From an uncultured Lachnospiraceae bacterium (GTDB taxonomy: Bacteria > Bacillota > Clostridia > Lachnospirales > Lachnospiraceae): a stretch of 28,700 bases of DNA. Positions 21,474 through 28,700 of this stretch are shown here, in pieces (position 1 is the first letter of the stretch; each line of letters begins with the position of its first letter). The stretch is from the NCBI GenBank assembly GCA_910585825.1, contig CAJUEY010000034.1, positions 1-28,700 on the forward strand, written 5' to 3'. The translations under genes were made by a program, and so were the position numbers. The notes below the pieces were generated by a model. The model was not told the DNA's origin. It did not search any database and saw only the letters and a list, made by a program, of their open reading frames with translations.

Positions 21474-22463
21474 ATGAATTTAACAGGACGAGATTTTTTA
21501 AAGTTAGCAGATTATACACCGGATGAGATTTTATATCTGATCGATCTGGCAGAGGAATTGAAACAGAAAAAGAAACAGGGGAATTCTCATGCCAGCCTGG
21601 CTGGAAAGAATGTCGCTTTGATTTTTGAAAAAACCAGTACAAGAACACGCTGCGCCTTCGAGGTGGCGGCTCATGATCTCGGAATGCAGGCAACCTACCT
21701 GGGACCGTCGGCTTCCCAGATTGGGAAAAAAGAAAGCATTGCAGATACGGCGCGGGTGCTTGGCAGGATGTTTGACGGAATTGAATACAGAGGATATGGA
21801 CAAGAAATTGTGGAAGATTTGGCAAAATATGCAGATGTTCCTGTATGGAACGGCCTTACCAATGAATTTCATCCCACACAGATGCTGGCAGATATGTTGA
21901 CGATACGAGAGCATTTTGGAAGATTAAAAGGAATTAAATTAGTCTATATGGGAGACGCCCGTTACAATATGGGCAATTCACTTATGGTAACTTGTGCAAA
22001 ACTGGGGATGGATTTTACAGCCTGTACGACGAAAACATATTATCCGGAACAAGAACTGACCCGTTACTGCCAAAATCTTGCAAAGGAAACCGGCGCGTCT
22101 ATTACATTGAGTGAGAATGTGGAGGAGTCTGTAAAAGGCGCAGATGTCATTTATACGGATGTATGGGTGTCTATGGGAGAACCCGATGAAGTCTGGGAGG
22201 CGCGGATCAAAGAGCTTTTGCCTTATCAGGTGAATCGTAAAGTTATGGAACAGGCAGGGGAAAAAGCGATTTTTATGCATTGTCTTCCCGCATATCACGA
22301 CTTGAATACTGTAATCGGAAGAGACGTGCATGAAAAGTTCGGACTGGAAGAAATTGAAGTGACGAATGAGGTATTTGAAGGCCCGCAGTCTGTTGTGTTT
22401 GACGAGGCGGAAAACCGTATGCATACAATTAAAGCAGTGATGTTAGCAACGTTAGGGGAGTAA
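21474..22463 (+). CDS. argF: ornithine carbamoyltransferase
   Basis: Makes citrulline from ornithine and carbamoyl phosphate in arginine synthesis (the catabolic direction, as arcB, cannot be excluded by sequence alone). At 329 residues it is of normal length. Carbamoyl-phosphate site: STRTRCAF from residue 55 and FHPTQMLADMLT; ornithine site: DVWVSMGEPDEVW and the catalytic HCLPAYH near residue 269. AGGAGG lies 9 bases before the ATG at 21474; the longer frame back to 21435 has no ribosome binding site. No arginine deiminase or carbamate kinase gene is adjacent, which favours the biosynthetic role. It is the first gene of an eight-gene run ending with lysS. Confidence 0.95.
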   Translation: MNLTGRDFLKLADYTPDEILYLIDLAEELKQKKKQGNSHASLAGKNVALIFEKTSTRTRCAFEVAAHDLGMQATYLGPSASQIGKKESIADTARVLGRMFDGIEYRGYGQEIVEDLAKYADVPVWNGLTNEFHPTQMLADMLTIREHFGRLKGIKLVYMGDARYNMGNSLMVTCAKLGMDFTACTTKTYYPEQELTRYCQNLAKETGASITLSENVEESVKGADVIYTDVWVSMGEPDEVWEARIKELLPYQVNRKVMEQAGEKAIFMHCLPAYHDLNTVIGRDVHEKFGLEEIEVTNEVFEGPQSVVFDEAENRMHTIKAVMLATLGE

Positions 22464-22468
22464 TCGGA

Positions 22469-23446
22469 TTGAAATCAGAAATATTGACGGCTCTGCGGAA
22501 TACAAAAGAATATGTTTCCGGACAGGAGCTGTGTGAAAAACTGGGGGTTTCCAGAACGGCTGTCTGGAAAGGCATGAAGAAATTAAAAGAAGAAGGATAC
22601 CAGATTGAGGCAATTCCAAATAAAGGCTATCGTCTGATGGAATCTCCGGATGTGCTAAATGCAGAAGAATTAGAAAGTATCCGAAAGACTGCATGGGCGG
22701 GTAAGCAGATCGTGTATTATCATGTGACGGATTCCACGAATATACAGGCAAAGCGTCTGGCGGAGGAAGGGTTTCCCCATGGTACGCTGGTGGTTGCGGA
22801 ACGCCAGGAATCCGGCAGGGGCAGAAGGGGGCGTTTCTGGGAATCTCCGGAACATGCAGGTGTTTTTATGACGATTTTGCTGCGTCCTGATTTTGAACCG
22901 AAACAAGCCTCCATGCTTACAATCATAGCAGCAATGGCAGTGACAAAGGCCATTCAGACTATGATGCAGCTTTCTGCAAAAATCAAATGGCCCAATGATA
23001 TTGTTTTAAATGACAAAAAAATCTGTGGAATTTTAACAGAGATGAGCACGGAAATGGATGCGATTAATTATGTAGTAATTGGAATCGGAATCAATGTTTC
23101 CAATCGGCAGTTTGGAGAAGAGGCTGCAAAGATCGCCACTTCCATTGCCATAGAAAGCGGTATGCAGGTGCATAGAGCAGAGTTGATTGAATCCGTATGG
23201 GAATGGTTTGAATTCTATTATGACAGATTTTGTAAAGACGGCGATCTGGAGAGTATTCGAAAAGAATATGATGCCTGTCTGGTAAATCGGGACAGGCAGG
23301 TACGCATTTTGGACCCGAAGGAGCCGTTTGTGGGAATTGCAAAAGGAATTACAAAAACAGGAGAGCTGATTGTAGAAACAGAAGAAGGAATGAAACAGGT
23401 ATCTTCGGGAGAAGTATCCGTACGGGGCATTTATGGATACGTTTAA
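22469..23446 (+). CDS. birA: bifunctional biotin-protein ligase and biotin operon repressor
   Basis: Activates biotin to biotinyl-AMP and attaches it to carboxylase carrier domains. A 325-residue, three-domain protein: N-terminal winged helix (about 1-60, VSGQELCEKLGVSRTAVWKG), so it probably also represses biotin genes; catalytic domain with GRGRRGR (about residues 116-122), KWPND (residues 173-177) and GIGINVSN; and a C-terminal SH3-like cap (about 270-325). The start is TTG at 22469, 5 bases after the argF stop, with GGGGAG at 22455-22460 lying inside the last argF codons. No ATG fits better. Confidence 0.94.
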   Translation: MKSEILTALRNTKEYVSGQELCEKLGVSRTAVWKGMKKLKEEGYQIEAIPNKGYRLMESPDVLNAEELESIRKTAWAGKQIVYYHVTDSTNIQAKRLAEEGFPHGTLVVAERQESGRGRRGRFWESPEHAGVFMTILLRPDFEPKQASMLTIIAAMAVTKAIQTMMQLSAKIKWPNDIVLNDKKICGILTEMSTEMDAINYVVIGIGINVSNRQFGEEAAKIATSIAIESGMQVHRAELIESVWEWFEFYYDRFCKDGDLESIRKEYDACLVNRDRQVRILDPKEPFVGIAKGITKTGELIVETEEGMKQVSSGEVSVRGIYGYV

Positions 23447-23494
23447 AGGAGGAAGGCATCCCTTTACGTTTTAAAAACCAGACAGGAGTAAAAA

Positions 23495-23839
23495 ATGCAG
23501 GAAGAAATTGTATTGTGCGCAGCCAGTGCATATGAAAAAAAGTTCTATTTAAATCAGCTTTTTGAAGGAATTCCCCAGAGCGTCAAAGATGAATTAAAAA
23601 TCATGTGCGTGCTTTTTACAGAAGACGTGGGAGGAATTCTGGAACTGATTTATGATGAAGAAGGAGAACTGGAATTTCGTACTTCCTCGGATGAGGGAGA
23701 TTATTTATATGATGAAATCGGAAGTGTATTGAAAGTAAAAGAACTGCAGCGGGATAAGCAGGAACTGCTGGAATCTTTGCAGATGTTTTATAAAATTATC
23801 ATTTTAGGGATTTTGGAGGATGAAGAAATATGTTGCTGA
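23495..23839 (+). CDS. small acidic protein of unknown function (DUF6145-like)
   Basis: A 114-residue soluble, acidic protein beginning MQEEIVLCAASAYEKKFYLN, with a central CVLFTEDVGGILELIYDEEG and a C-terminal helix. No catalytic or metal motif is evident. From memory it matches the Lachnospiraceae-restricted family annotated DUF6145; this could not be checked. AGGAG lies 6 bases before the ATG. The last 10 bases overlap the coaX start, so it is translationally coupled to pantothenate kinase in the birA-coaX stretch. The location suggests a conserved operon member rather than a chance frame. Confidence 0.8.
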   Translation: MQEEIVLCAASAYEKKFYLNQLFEGIPQSVKDELKIMCVLFTEDVGGILELIYDEEGELEFRTSSDEGDYLYDEIGSVLKVKELQRDKQELLESLQMFYKIIILGILEDEEICC

Positions 23840-24597
23840 CAATTGATGTGGGAAATACAAATATAACGTTTGGTATTTTTGATGGGAAAACATTGATTAC
23901 CACATTTCGCATGACGACAAAACTGCTGCGGACATCGGATGAATATGGAGTTTCAATTTTAGATCTTCTCGAGCGAAATCAGATTGCCGGAGCTGATGTA
24001 AAAAATGTCATTACGGCATCCGTAGTGCCGGACGTGATGCATTCGTTAAACAATGCGATTGTTAAATATTTTGGAATCACCCCGATTATTGTAGGACCCG
24101 GGATTAAGACAGGTATTCGGGTAGTAACAGAAAATCCAAAGCAGATTGGGGCAGACCGGATTGTAGATGCAGCAGGCGCCTATGCGTTATACGGAGGGCC
24201 TGTTTTAGTGTTGGATTTTGGAACGGCGACGACATATGATCTGGTAGATGCATCGGGAGCTTTTGTGGCAGGGGTAACAGCTCCGGGAATTCGTATCAGT
24301 GCAAAAGCTCTTTGGGAGGACGCGGCAAAGCTGCCCAAAATAGAAATTCGCAAACCGTCCAGCATTTTGGCCCAGGAGACAATCAGCAGCATGCAGGCGG
24401 GTCTGGTATACGGACAAATTGGCCAGACAGAATATATCGTGAAACAGATGATTGCAGAGTCCCATTATGAAAATGTAAAAGTTGTTGCTACCGGCGGATT
24501 GGGAAGGATTATTGCAAATGAAACAGACTGCATTGATGTATATGATCCCAATCTGACATTATCCGGCCTGCGATTGATTTTTGAAAAGCAAAAATAA
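23830..24597 (+). CDS. coaX: type III pantothenate kinase
   Basis: First committed step of coenzyme A synthesis, phosphorylating pantothenate with ATP. 255 residues, the usual type III length, of the actin/ASKHA fold. Seen: phosphate loop IDVGNTNITFGIFDG at the start, TSDEYGV, the pantothenate and catalytic region GADRIVDAAGAYALYG, LVLDFGTATTYDLVD, and the adenosine motif VATGGLGRII. The ATG at 23830 overlaps the preceding gene by 10 bases, with GGAGG 10 bases upstream. BirA and CoaX genes are often neighbours in Firmicutes. Confidence 0.95.
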   Translation: MLLTIDVGNTNITFGIFDGKTLITTFRMTTKLLRTSDEYGVSILDLLERNQIAGADVKNVITASVVPDVMHSLNNAIVKYFGITPIIVGPGIKTGIRVVTENPKQIGADRIVDAAGAYALYGGPVLVLDFGTATTYDLVDASGAFVAGVTAPGIRISAKALWEDAAKLPKIEIRKPSSILAQETISSMQAGLVYGQIGQTEYIVKQMIAESHYENVKVVATGGLGRIIANETDCIDVYDPNLTLSGLRLIFEKQK

Positions 24598-24615
24598 GAG
24601 AAAAGGCTGAATACC

Positions 24616-25590
24616 ATGAAAACATTGCAGATTGGAAATGTTACATTACAAAACAATCTTATACTGGCACCAATGGCAGGCGTTACAGACCTGCCATTTC
24701 GAATTCTCTGTAAAGAACAGGGCGCAGGATTAATTTGTATGGAAATGGTAAGTGCAAAGGCAATTTTGTATAAGAACAAAAATACAAAAGAGCTGCTCAC
24801 CATAGACGCCCGGGAACATCCGGTATCTCTGCAGCTGTTTGGCTCAGATGCAGAGATCATCAGCGAGATCGCAAAGGAGATAGAAGAACTGCCCTTTGAC
24901 ATTTTGGATATTAATATGGGATGCCCCGTTCCCAAAGTCGTTAACAACGGCGACGGTTCTGCCTTGATGAAAAATCCCCTCCTTGCGGCAGAGATTATTG
25001 AAAAAACGGCTAGGGCAATACGAAAACCTGTCACCGTCAAAATCCGGAAAGGGTTTGATGATGCCCATGTCAATGCAGTGGAAATGGCCCGCATTGCCCA
25101 GGAATCGGGTGCGGCGGCCGTCGCAGTTCACGGAAGAACCAGAGAACAGTTCTATTCCGGAAAAGCAGACTGGGACATTATCCGGCAAGTGAAAGAGACG
25201 GTACAGATCCCTGTGATCGGCAACGGCGATTTGGTTACAGGGGAAGATGTCAAACGTATGAAAGAACACACCGGATGCGACGGATTTATGATTGCAAGAG
25301 GAGCCCAGGGCAATCCCTGGATTTTCCGAAATATCATTCATTATATGGAAACCGGAGAAGAATTGCCAAAACCGCCTATGAAAGAGATGATAGAAATGAT
25401 GCTGCGGCATGCAAGGATGCTGATTGCATATAAAGGCGAGCATACCGGGATTCGGGAAATGCGGAAACATGCTGCATGGTATACGGGTGGATATCGGAAT
25501 GCATCAAAACTCAGGGGAAAGATTAACGAGGTAGAGAGTTATCAGGAGCTTTCGTCATTATTTGAAGAGGTACTTTCATATACTGAATAA
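24616..25590 (+). CDS. dusB: tRNA-dihydrouridine synthase, DusB type
   Basis: FMN enzyme reducing specific uridines in tRNA to dihydrouridine with NAD(P)H. 324 residues. Seen: APMAGVTDLPFR at the start (flavin site), EMVSAKA, LQLFGSD, the catalytic Cys in NMGCPVPKVVNNGDGSALMK, KIRKGFDD, VHGRTREQFYSGKADW, IPVIGNGD and GFMIARGAQGNPWIF. A helical C-terminal domain completes it. It starts 18 bases after coaX. Continuation to greA and lysS is a familiar clostridial order. Confidence 0.95.
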   Translation: MKTLQIGNVTLQNNLILAPMAGVTDLPFRILCKEQGAGLICMEMVSAKAILYKNKNTKELLTIDAREHPVSLQLFGSDAEIISEIAKEIEELPFDILDINMGCPVPKVVNNGDGSALMKNPLLAAEIIEKTARAIRKPVTVKIRKGFDDAHVNAVEMARIAQESGAAAVAVHGRTREQFYSGKADWDIIRQVKETVQIPVIGNGDLVTGEDVKRMKEHTGCDGFMIARGAQGNPWIFRNIIHYMETGEELPKPPMKEMIEMMLRHARMLIAYKGEHTGIREMRKHAAWYTGGYRNASKLRGKINEVESYQELSSLFEEVLSYTE

Positions 25591-25597
25591 AAGGGCC

Positions 25598-25656
25598 GCA
25601 GCGATTCAGATTTTGATTTTACAGCGGTATGTGTAAAGTTTCGGCTGAATCGTTGC
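25598..25656 (+). other. 12-bp long-range hairpin between dusB and the next gene
   Basis: GCAGCGATTCAG (25598-25609) pairs with CTGAATCGTTGC (25645-25656), 12 pairs with one G-T, around a 35-base loop. It lies between the dusB stop and the ribosome binding site at 25669-25675. It has no T-run. It may be an mRNA-processing or stability element within the operon. Confidence 0.45.
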
Positions 25657-25679
25657 AAAGCGTTACACAGGGGGAATTT

Positions 25680-26321
25680 ATGCGCCGGCAGAGAGCAAAC
25701 AGATTAGCAGTATATGCAAAAAGATGGATTTACCGTATTTTGATGCGGAAAAAGAAACAGGAGCATATCAATGTGGATTTAGAAGAAGAGGAATCTTTAA
25801 ATCCCTATCTTTTTCAGATTAGAGAGATCATAGAGCAGATTTTGGAAAAAAGAAATATTTCATATGAGGTATTTTCTCCTGTTATGATTGATGGAAAGGA
25901 TTCAGAGGCGACATTAATGGCGGCAGAGCTTTTGGCGGAAGATTTGAACCATCTGACTATTTTGACAGATCAACCTGCATATTTTGAGAATTATGCGGAC
26001 AATATGTATGAAGAAAGAGGCCTCTTAGTGGAAATCTTTCCAAAAAATCTGCCGAAGACGGCAGATTTTTCTTCCGATGAATTGCAGGGGAATGTCATAT
26101 TGGATTTTGAGAAGCCAAAAGAGAATTCTTTTCGGATAAAATTCGGAAAAAAATTGTATATTCCTGTTTTTAAAAAAGCATGGGAACCAGCCGGAAACCT
26201 TGACATTGCAGTACCTATCGGGTATAATACAGTGATTGTCAAGGGCAAAAAGACAGAGAAAGAGATGTCTTATTTTGACAAATTTGAACGAGCTTTTTAC
26301 GGAAATGAAATAATAGAATAG
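25680..26321 (+). CDS. conserved-looking operon protein of unknown function
   Basis: A 213-residue protein with no signal peptide or membrane helix. The start is very basic (MRRQRANRLAVYAKRWIYRI), suggesting contact with nucleic acid or membrane. The middle (about 70-145) alternates strands and helices in a Rossmann-like way: EATLMAAELLAEDLNHLTIL then ENYADNMYEERGLLVEIFPK. I recognise no motif and propose no function. The ATG at 25680 is 4 bases from AGGGGGA. An upstream ATG at 25629 would translate across the hairpin and has no ribosome binding site. It sits 17 bases before greA, so it is firmly inside the operon. Confidence 0.78.
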   Translation: MRRQRANRLAVYAKRWIYRILMRKKKQEHINVDLEEEESLNPYLFQIREIIEQILEKRNISYEVFSPVMIDGKDSEATLMAAELLAEDLNHLTILTDQPAYFENYADNMYEERGLLVEIFPKNLPKTADFSSDELQGNVILDFEKPKENSFRIKFGKKLYIPVFKKAWEPAGNLDIAVPIGYNTVIVKGKKTEKEMSYFDKFERAFYGNEIIE

Positions 26322-26338
26322 AAGAAGGGTAGAATCAC

Positions 26339-26818
26339 ATGGATAAGAAAAACATCTTAACGTATCAGGGACTCAAAAAATTAGAAGACGAATTGCAGGA
26401 CTTGAAATTAGTCAAACGAAAAGAAGTAGCACAGAAAATCAAAGAGGCCAGAGAACAGGGCGATCTTTCGGAGAATGCAGAGTATGATGCAGCGAAGGAC
26501 GAGCAGAGAGACATTGAAACCCGTATCGAAGAAATCGAAAAGATTCTGAAAAATGCGGAAGTTGTTGTAGAAGAAGAAGTAGAACTGGATAAGATTAGTA
26601 TTGGATGTACCGTTCGTATCCTGGATTGCGAATTTAATGAAGAGTTAGAGTATAAGATTGTGGGCTCCACAGAGGCAAACAGTTTAAAAGGAAAGATTTC
26701 CAACGAATCTCCGGTAGGAAGAGCATTGATTGGTTCTAAAGTCGGAGATACGGTTCAGGTTGAGACGCAGGTTGGAGAATTGGAGTATAAAGTATTAGAA
26801 ATTCAGCGTTCCATGTAG
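26339..26818 (+). CDS. greA: transcription elongation factor GreA
   Basis: Rescues backtracked RNA polymerase by stimulating transcript cleavage. 159 residues, the standard size: an N-terminal antiparallel coiled coil (about 5-75) with the conserved acidic tip in REQGDLSENAEYDAAKDEQ, and a C-terminal FKBP-like domain ending in GRALIGSKVGDTVQV. AAGGG lies 9 bases before the ATG at 26339. It is followed after 73 bases by lysS, a frequent pairing. Confidence 0.96.
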   Translation: MDKKNILTYQGLKKLEDELQDLKLVKRKEVAQKIKEAREQGDLSENAEYDAAKDEQRDIETRIEEIEKILKNAEVVVEEEVELDKISIGCTVRILDCEFNEELEYKIVGSTEANSLKGKISNESPVGRALIGSKVGDTVQVETQVGELEYKVLEIQRSM

Positions 26819-26891
26819 AAAAGACAGAGGAAAATCCGGAGATAGACGTTTTCTGGTTTTCACTGCAGCGAGCGGGACATAGGAGGAGAAA

Positions 26892-28388
26892 ATGGCAGGA
26901 CAGAAGAACACACAGGAACAGGATATCAATCAGCTTTTAAAAATACGCCGGGAAAAACTGGAAGAGCTGCAGGAAAATGGGAAAGATCCGTTTCAGATTA
27001 CAAAGTTTGATGTGACGCATCACAGTATGGATGTCAAAGATAATTACGATGCTTTGGAAGGTCAGACAGTTACGATTGCAGGCCGTATGATGTTCAAACG
27101 TGTCATGGGAAAGGCATCTTTTTGCAACGTTCAGGATTTAAAAGGTAATATTCAGGCATATGTGGCAAGGGATAACATCGGGGAAGATTCCTATAAGGAT
27201 TTTAAGAAATATGATGTAGGAGATATTTTGGGAATCGTCGGTGAAGTATTTAAGACGAAGACAGGAGAGATTTCGATACATGCATCTTCAGTTACTCTTT
27301 TGTCCAAGAGTCTGCAGATCCTGCCAGAGAAGTTCCACGGACTGACCGATACTGATACTCGTTATCGTCAGCGTTACGTGGACTTGATCATGAATCAGGA
27401 TGTAAAAGATACATTTATCAAGCGTTCAAAGGTAGTCAGCAGCATTCGAAGATACCTGGATGGACAGGGATTTATGGAAGTGGAAACGCCGATGCTGGTT
27501 TCTAATGCGGGCGGCGCTGCGGCGAGGCCGTTTGAAACGCATTTTAATGCGCTGAATGAGGATTTTAAGCTTAGAATTTCGTTGGAACTGCCCTTGAAAA
27601 GACTGATTGTAGGCGGTTTGGAGCGTGTGTATGAAATCGGGAGGGTGTTCCGCAATGAAGGATTGGATACCAGACATAACCCGGAGTTTACGCTGATGGA
27701 GCTTTATCAGGCCTATACGGATTATCATGGCATGATGGACTTGACCGAGAATTTGTACCGTTACGTCGCGAAGGAAGTGACCGGATCGGAAATTATAACT
27801 TATAACGGAAATGAGATGGATTTGTCAAAGCCATTTGAACGTATTACGATGGTCGATGCGGTGAAACGGTACGCGAAAGTGGACTTTGATGAAATCCATA
27901 CGACGGAAGAAGCCAAAAATCTGGCAGACGAGCATCACATTGAATATGAGGACAGGCATGAAAAGGGAGATATTTTGAATTTGTTTTTTGAGGAGTATGT
28001 GGAGGATCATTTGATCCAGCCTGTATTTATTATAGATCATCCGATTGAAATATCTCCATTGACGAAGAAGAAACCGGACAATCCGGAGTATGTAGAACGG
28101 TTTGAATTCTTTATGAACGGCTGGGAAATGGCGAATGCATATTCTGAGTTGAATGATCCGATTGACCAACGAGAGCGGTTTGAGGCGCAGGAGAAGCTGT
28201 TGGCTGCGGGAGATGAAGAGGCGAATCATACGGATGAGGACTTTTTAAATGCGCTTTGCATTGGCATGCCGCCGACGGGAGGAATAGGATTTGGAATTGA
28301 CCGAATGGTGATGATGATGACGGACTCTGCGGCGATACGGGATGTTTTGTTGTTCCCGACGATGAAAAGCATCCCTAATAGGGACTAA
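26892..28388 (+). CDS. lysS: lysyl-tRNA synthetase, class II
   Basis: Charges tRNA-Lys. 498 residues, the common bacterial class II length. An N-terminal OB-fold anticodon-binding domain (about 60-145, VTIAGRMMFKRVMGKASFCN) is followed by the catalytic domain with motif 1 (VETPMLVSNAGGAAARPF), motif 2 (FRNEGLDTRHNPEFTLMELY) and motif 3 (GGIGFGIDRMVMMM). AGGAGGA precedes the ATG at 26892. The end, FPTMKSIPNRD, departs from the usual short ending after FPTMK, a point discussed under the downstream region. It is the last gene of the argF operon. Confidence 0.96.
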   Translation: MAGQKNTQEQDINQLLKIRREKLEELQENGKDPFQITKFDVTHHSMDVKDNYDALEGQTVTIAGRMMFKRVMGKASFCNVQDLKGNIQAYVARDNIGEDSYKDFKKYDVGDILGIVGEVFKTKTGEISIHASSVTLLSKSLQILPEKFHGLTDTDTRYRQRYVDLIMNQDVKDTFIKRSKVVSSIRRYLDGQGFMEVETPMLVSNAGGAAARPFETHFNALNEDFKLRISLELPLKRLIVGGLERVYEIGRVFRNEGLDTRHNPEFTLMELYQAYTDYHGMMDLTENLYRYVAKEVTGSEIITYNGNEMDLSKPFERITMVDAVKRYAKVDFDEIHTTEEAKNLADEHHIEYEDRHEKGDILNLFFEEYVEDHLIQPVFIIDHPIEISPLTKKKPDNPEYVERFEFFMNGWEMANAYSELNDPIDQRERFEAQEKLLAAGDEEANHTDEDFLNALCIGMPPTGGIGFGIDRMVMMMTDSAAIRDVLLFPTMKSIPNRD

Positions 28389-28586
28389 TCCGACAGATAG
28401 GCAATGAAAGCCGACCTCCACAAGGGTTTTAGCATAGGACTCAAACGTGTTACAATCCTGATGGCGGACGTTGGATTCCAATGATTTAGCATGTAATAAT
28501 CCGAGATTTCTCAATGGATAAGCACGGATTACAAAAGCAAAGTGAATAGATATTTCTTGAGGAACAGCCTTGAGAAACGTGCATAT
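28389..28586 (+). other. structured non-coding stretch after lysS
   Basis: No gene is supported here. It contains an imperfect hairpin 28432-28478 (GGACTCAAACGT against ACGTTGGATTCC, 10 of 12 pairs), TAATCCG/CGGATTA arms (about 28496-28530), and a 10-bp hairpin TTTCTTGAGG/CCTTGAGAAA (28553-28577). A 26-codon frame with ATG at 28404 has no ribosome binding site. It may be a long structured 3' untranslated region or a small RNA ending at the terminator; no promoter stands out. Confidence 0.4.
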
Positions 28587-28634
28587 AAAGGCACTTCGTT
28601 ATTGGTAGAAATACCAGTGATGAAGTGCCTTTTT
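28587..28634 (+). terminator. long hairpin terminator of the argF-lysS operon
   Basis: 21-base arms, 28587-28607 and 28612-28632, pair completely (a few G-T wobbles) around a GAAA tetraloop. The outer part is AAAGGCACTTC with GAAGTGCCTTT, running into a T-run to 28634. This is the longest stem in the window. Confidence 0.9.
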
Positions 28635-28654
28635 GTGCGTTGCGTCCTAGAGCG

Positions 28655-28685
28655 TGTTTGAAAATTACCAGCTATTGGTCATTTT
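28655..28685. repeat. GTTTGAAAAT-headed hairpin at the right edge
   Basis: TGTTTGAAAAT (28655-28665) repeats the 11 bases at 2161-2171. Here AAAATTACCA (28661-28670) and TGGTCATTTT (28676-28685) form a 9-of-10 hairpin, as the first copy also heads a hairpin. It may be the start of a dispersed repeat continuing past the window. Confidence 0.3.
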
Positions 28686-28700
28686 AACCATATCAGGATT

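Noticed and set aside
28404..28484. 26-codon frame after lysS (MKADLHKGFSIGLKR...)
   Set aside because: It reads somewhat like protein but lacks a ribosome binding site, overlaps an imperfect hairpin and is too short to judge.
28245..28514. Minus-strand open frame across the lysS 3' end
   Set aside because: Most of it is the reverse of lysS motif 3, with runs such as HHHHH, and no start signals.

Overview
The window looks like a chromosomal segment from a low-to-moderate G+C member of the Clostridia, most likely a Lachnospiraceae relative. The pointers are AGGAGG-type ribosome binding sites, a T-box leader on metG, a small alarmone synthetase, an SPFH protein, and a housekeeping run argF-birA-(small acidic protein)-coaX-dusB-(unknown)-greA-lysS. 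I see no phage, plasmid, transposase, rRNA, tRNA or CRISPR array. The assignment is inference from gene content; nothing was searched.

Layout. 1-5400: tyrS; a coiled-coil protein of unknown function; a convergent RelA/SpoT-type alarmone synthetase whose natural start codon seems to have become ATA; a Na+/phosphate symporter with a PhoU-like tail; and a coiled-coil zinc-ribbon protein. 5400-7810: a methionine T-box riboswitch and metG, closed by a strong terminator. 7811-11890: an ABC module of two paralogous FtsX/MacB-type permeases flanking their ATPase, with a broken PadR regulator fragment lying antisense just behind it. 11931-17056: a complete module resembling the Bacillus linearmycin-resistance system LnrJK-LnrLMN. 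The transporter genes lie on the minus strand and the sensor kinase and regulator are divergent on the plus strand, sharing a 154-base control region. 17053-20289: tatD (coupled to the regulator gene), a hemolysin III-family membrane protein with an operator-like dyad, a 0.2 kb palindrome-rich intergenic element, and a secreted SH3/SleB-type cell-wall hydrolase with a strong promoter and a WalR-like box. 20372-21316: an SPFH membrane protein. 21474-28388: the tightly packed operon argF to lysS, closed by a long hairpin terminator.

How the genes work together. Much of the window is core metabolism and translation (three aminoacyl-tRNA synthetases, DusB, GreA, CoaX, BirA, ArgF). Two envelope-directed systems are inserted among these: the FtsX-type ABC module, which appears to have lost a PadR regulator, and the Lnr-like five-gene module, which by analogy would sense and export a membrane-active compound. 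The hydrolase and the SPFH protein add to the envelope theme.

Most notable items: the ATA start of the alarmone synthetase, the PadR remnant, the palindromic element at 18615-18798 with a related degraded copy at about 9511-9540, and several operator-like dyads. No clearly new multi-gene system is evident; the FtsX-ATPase-FtsX locus is the nearest candidate.
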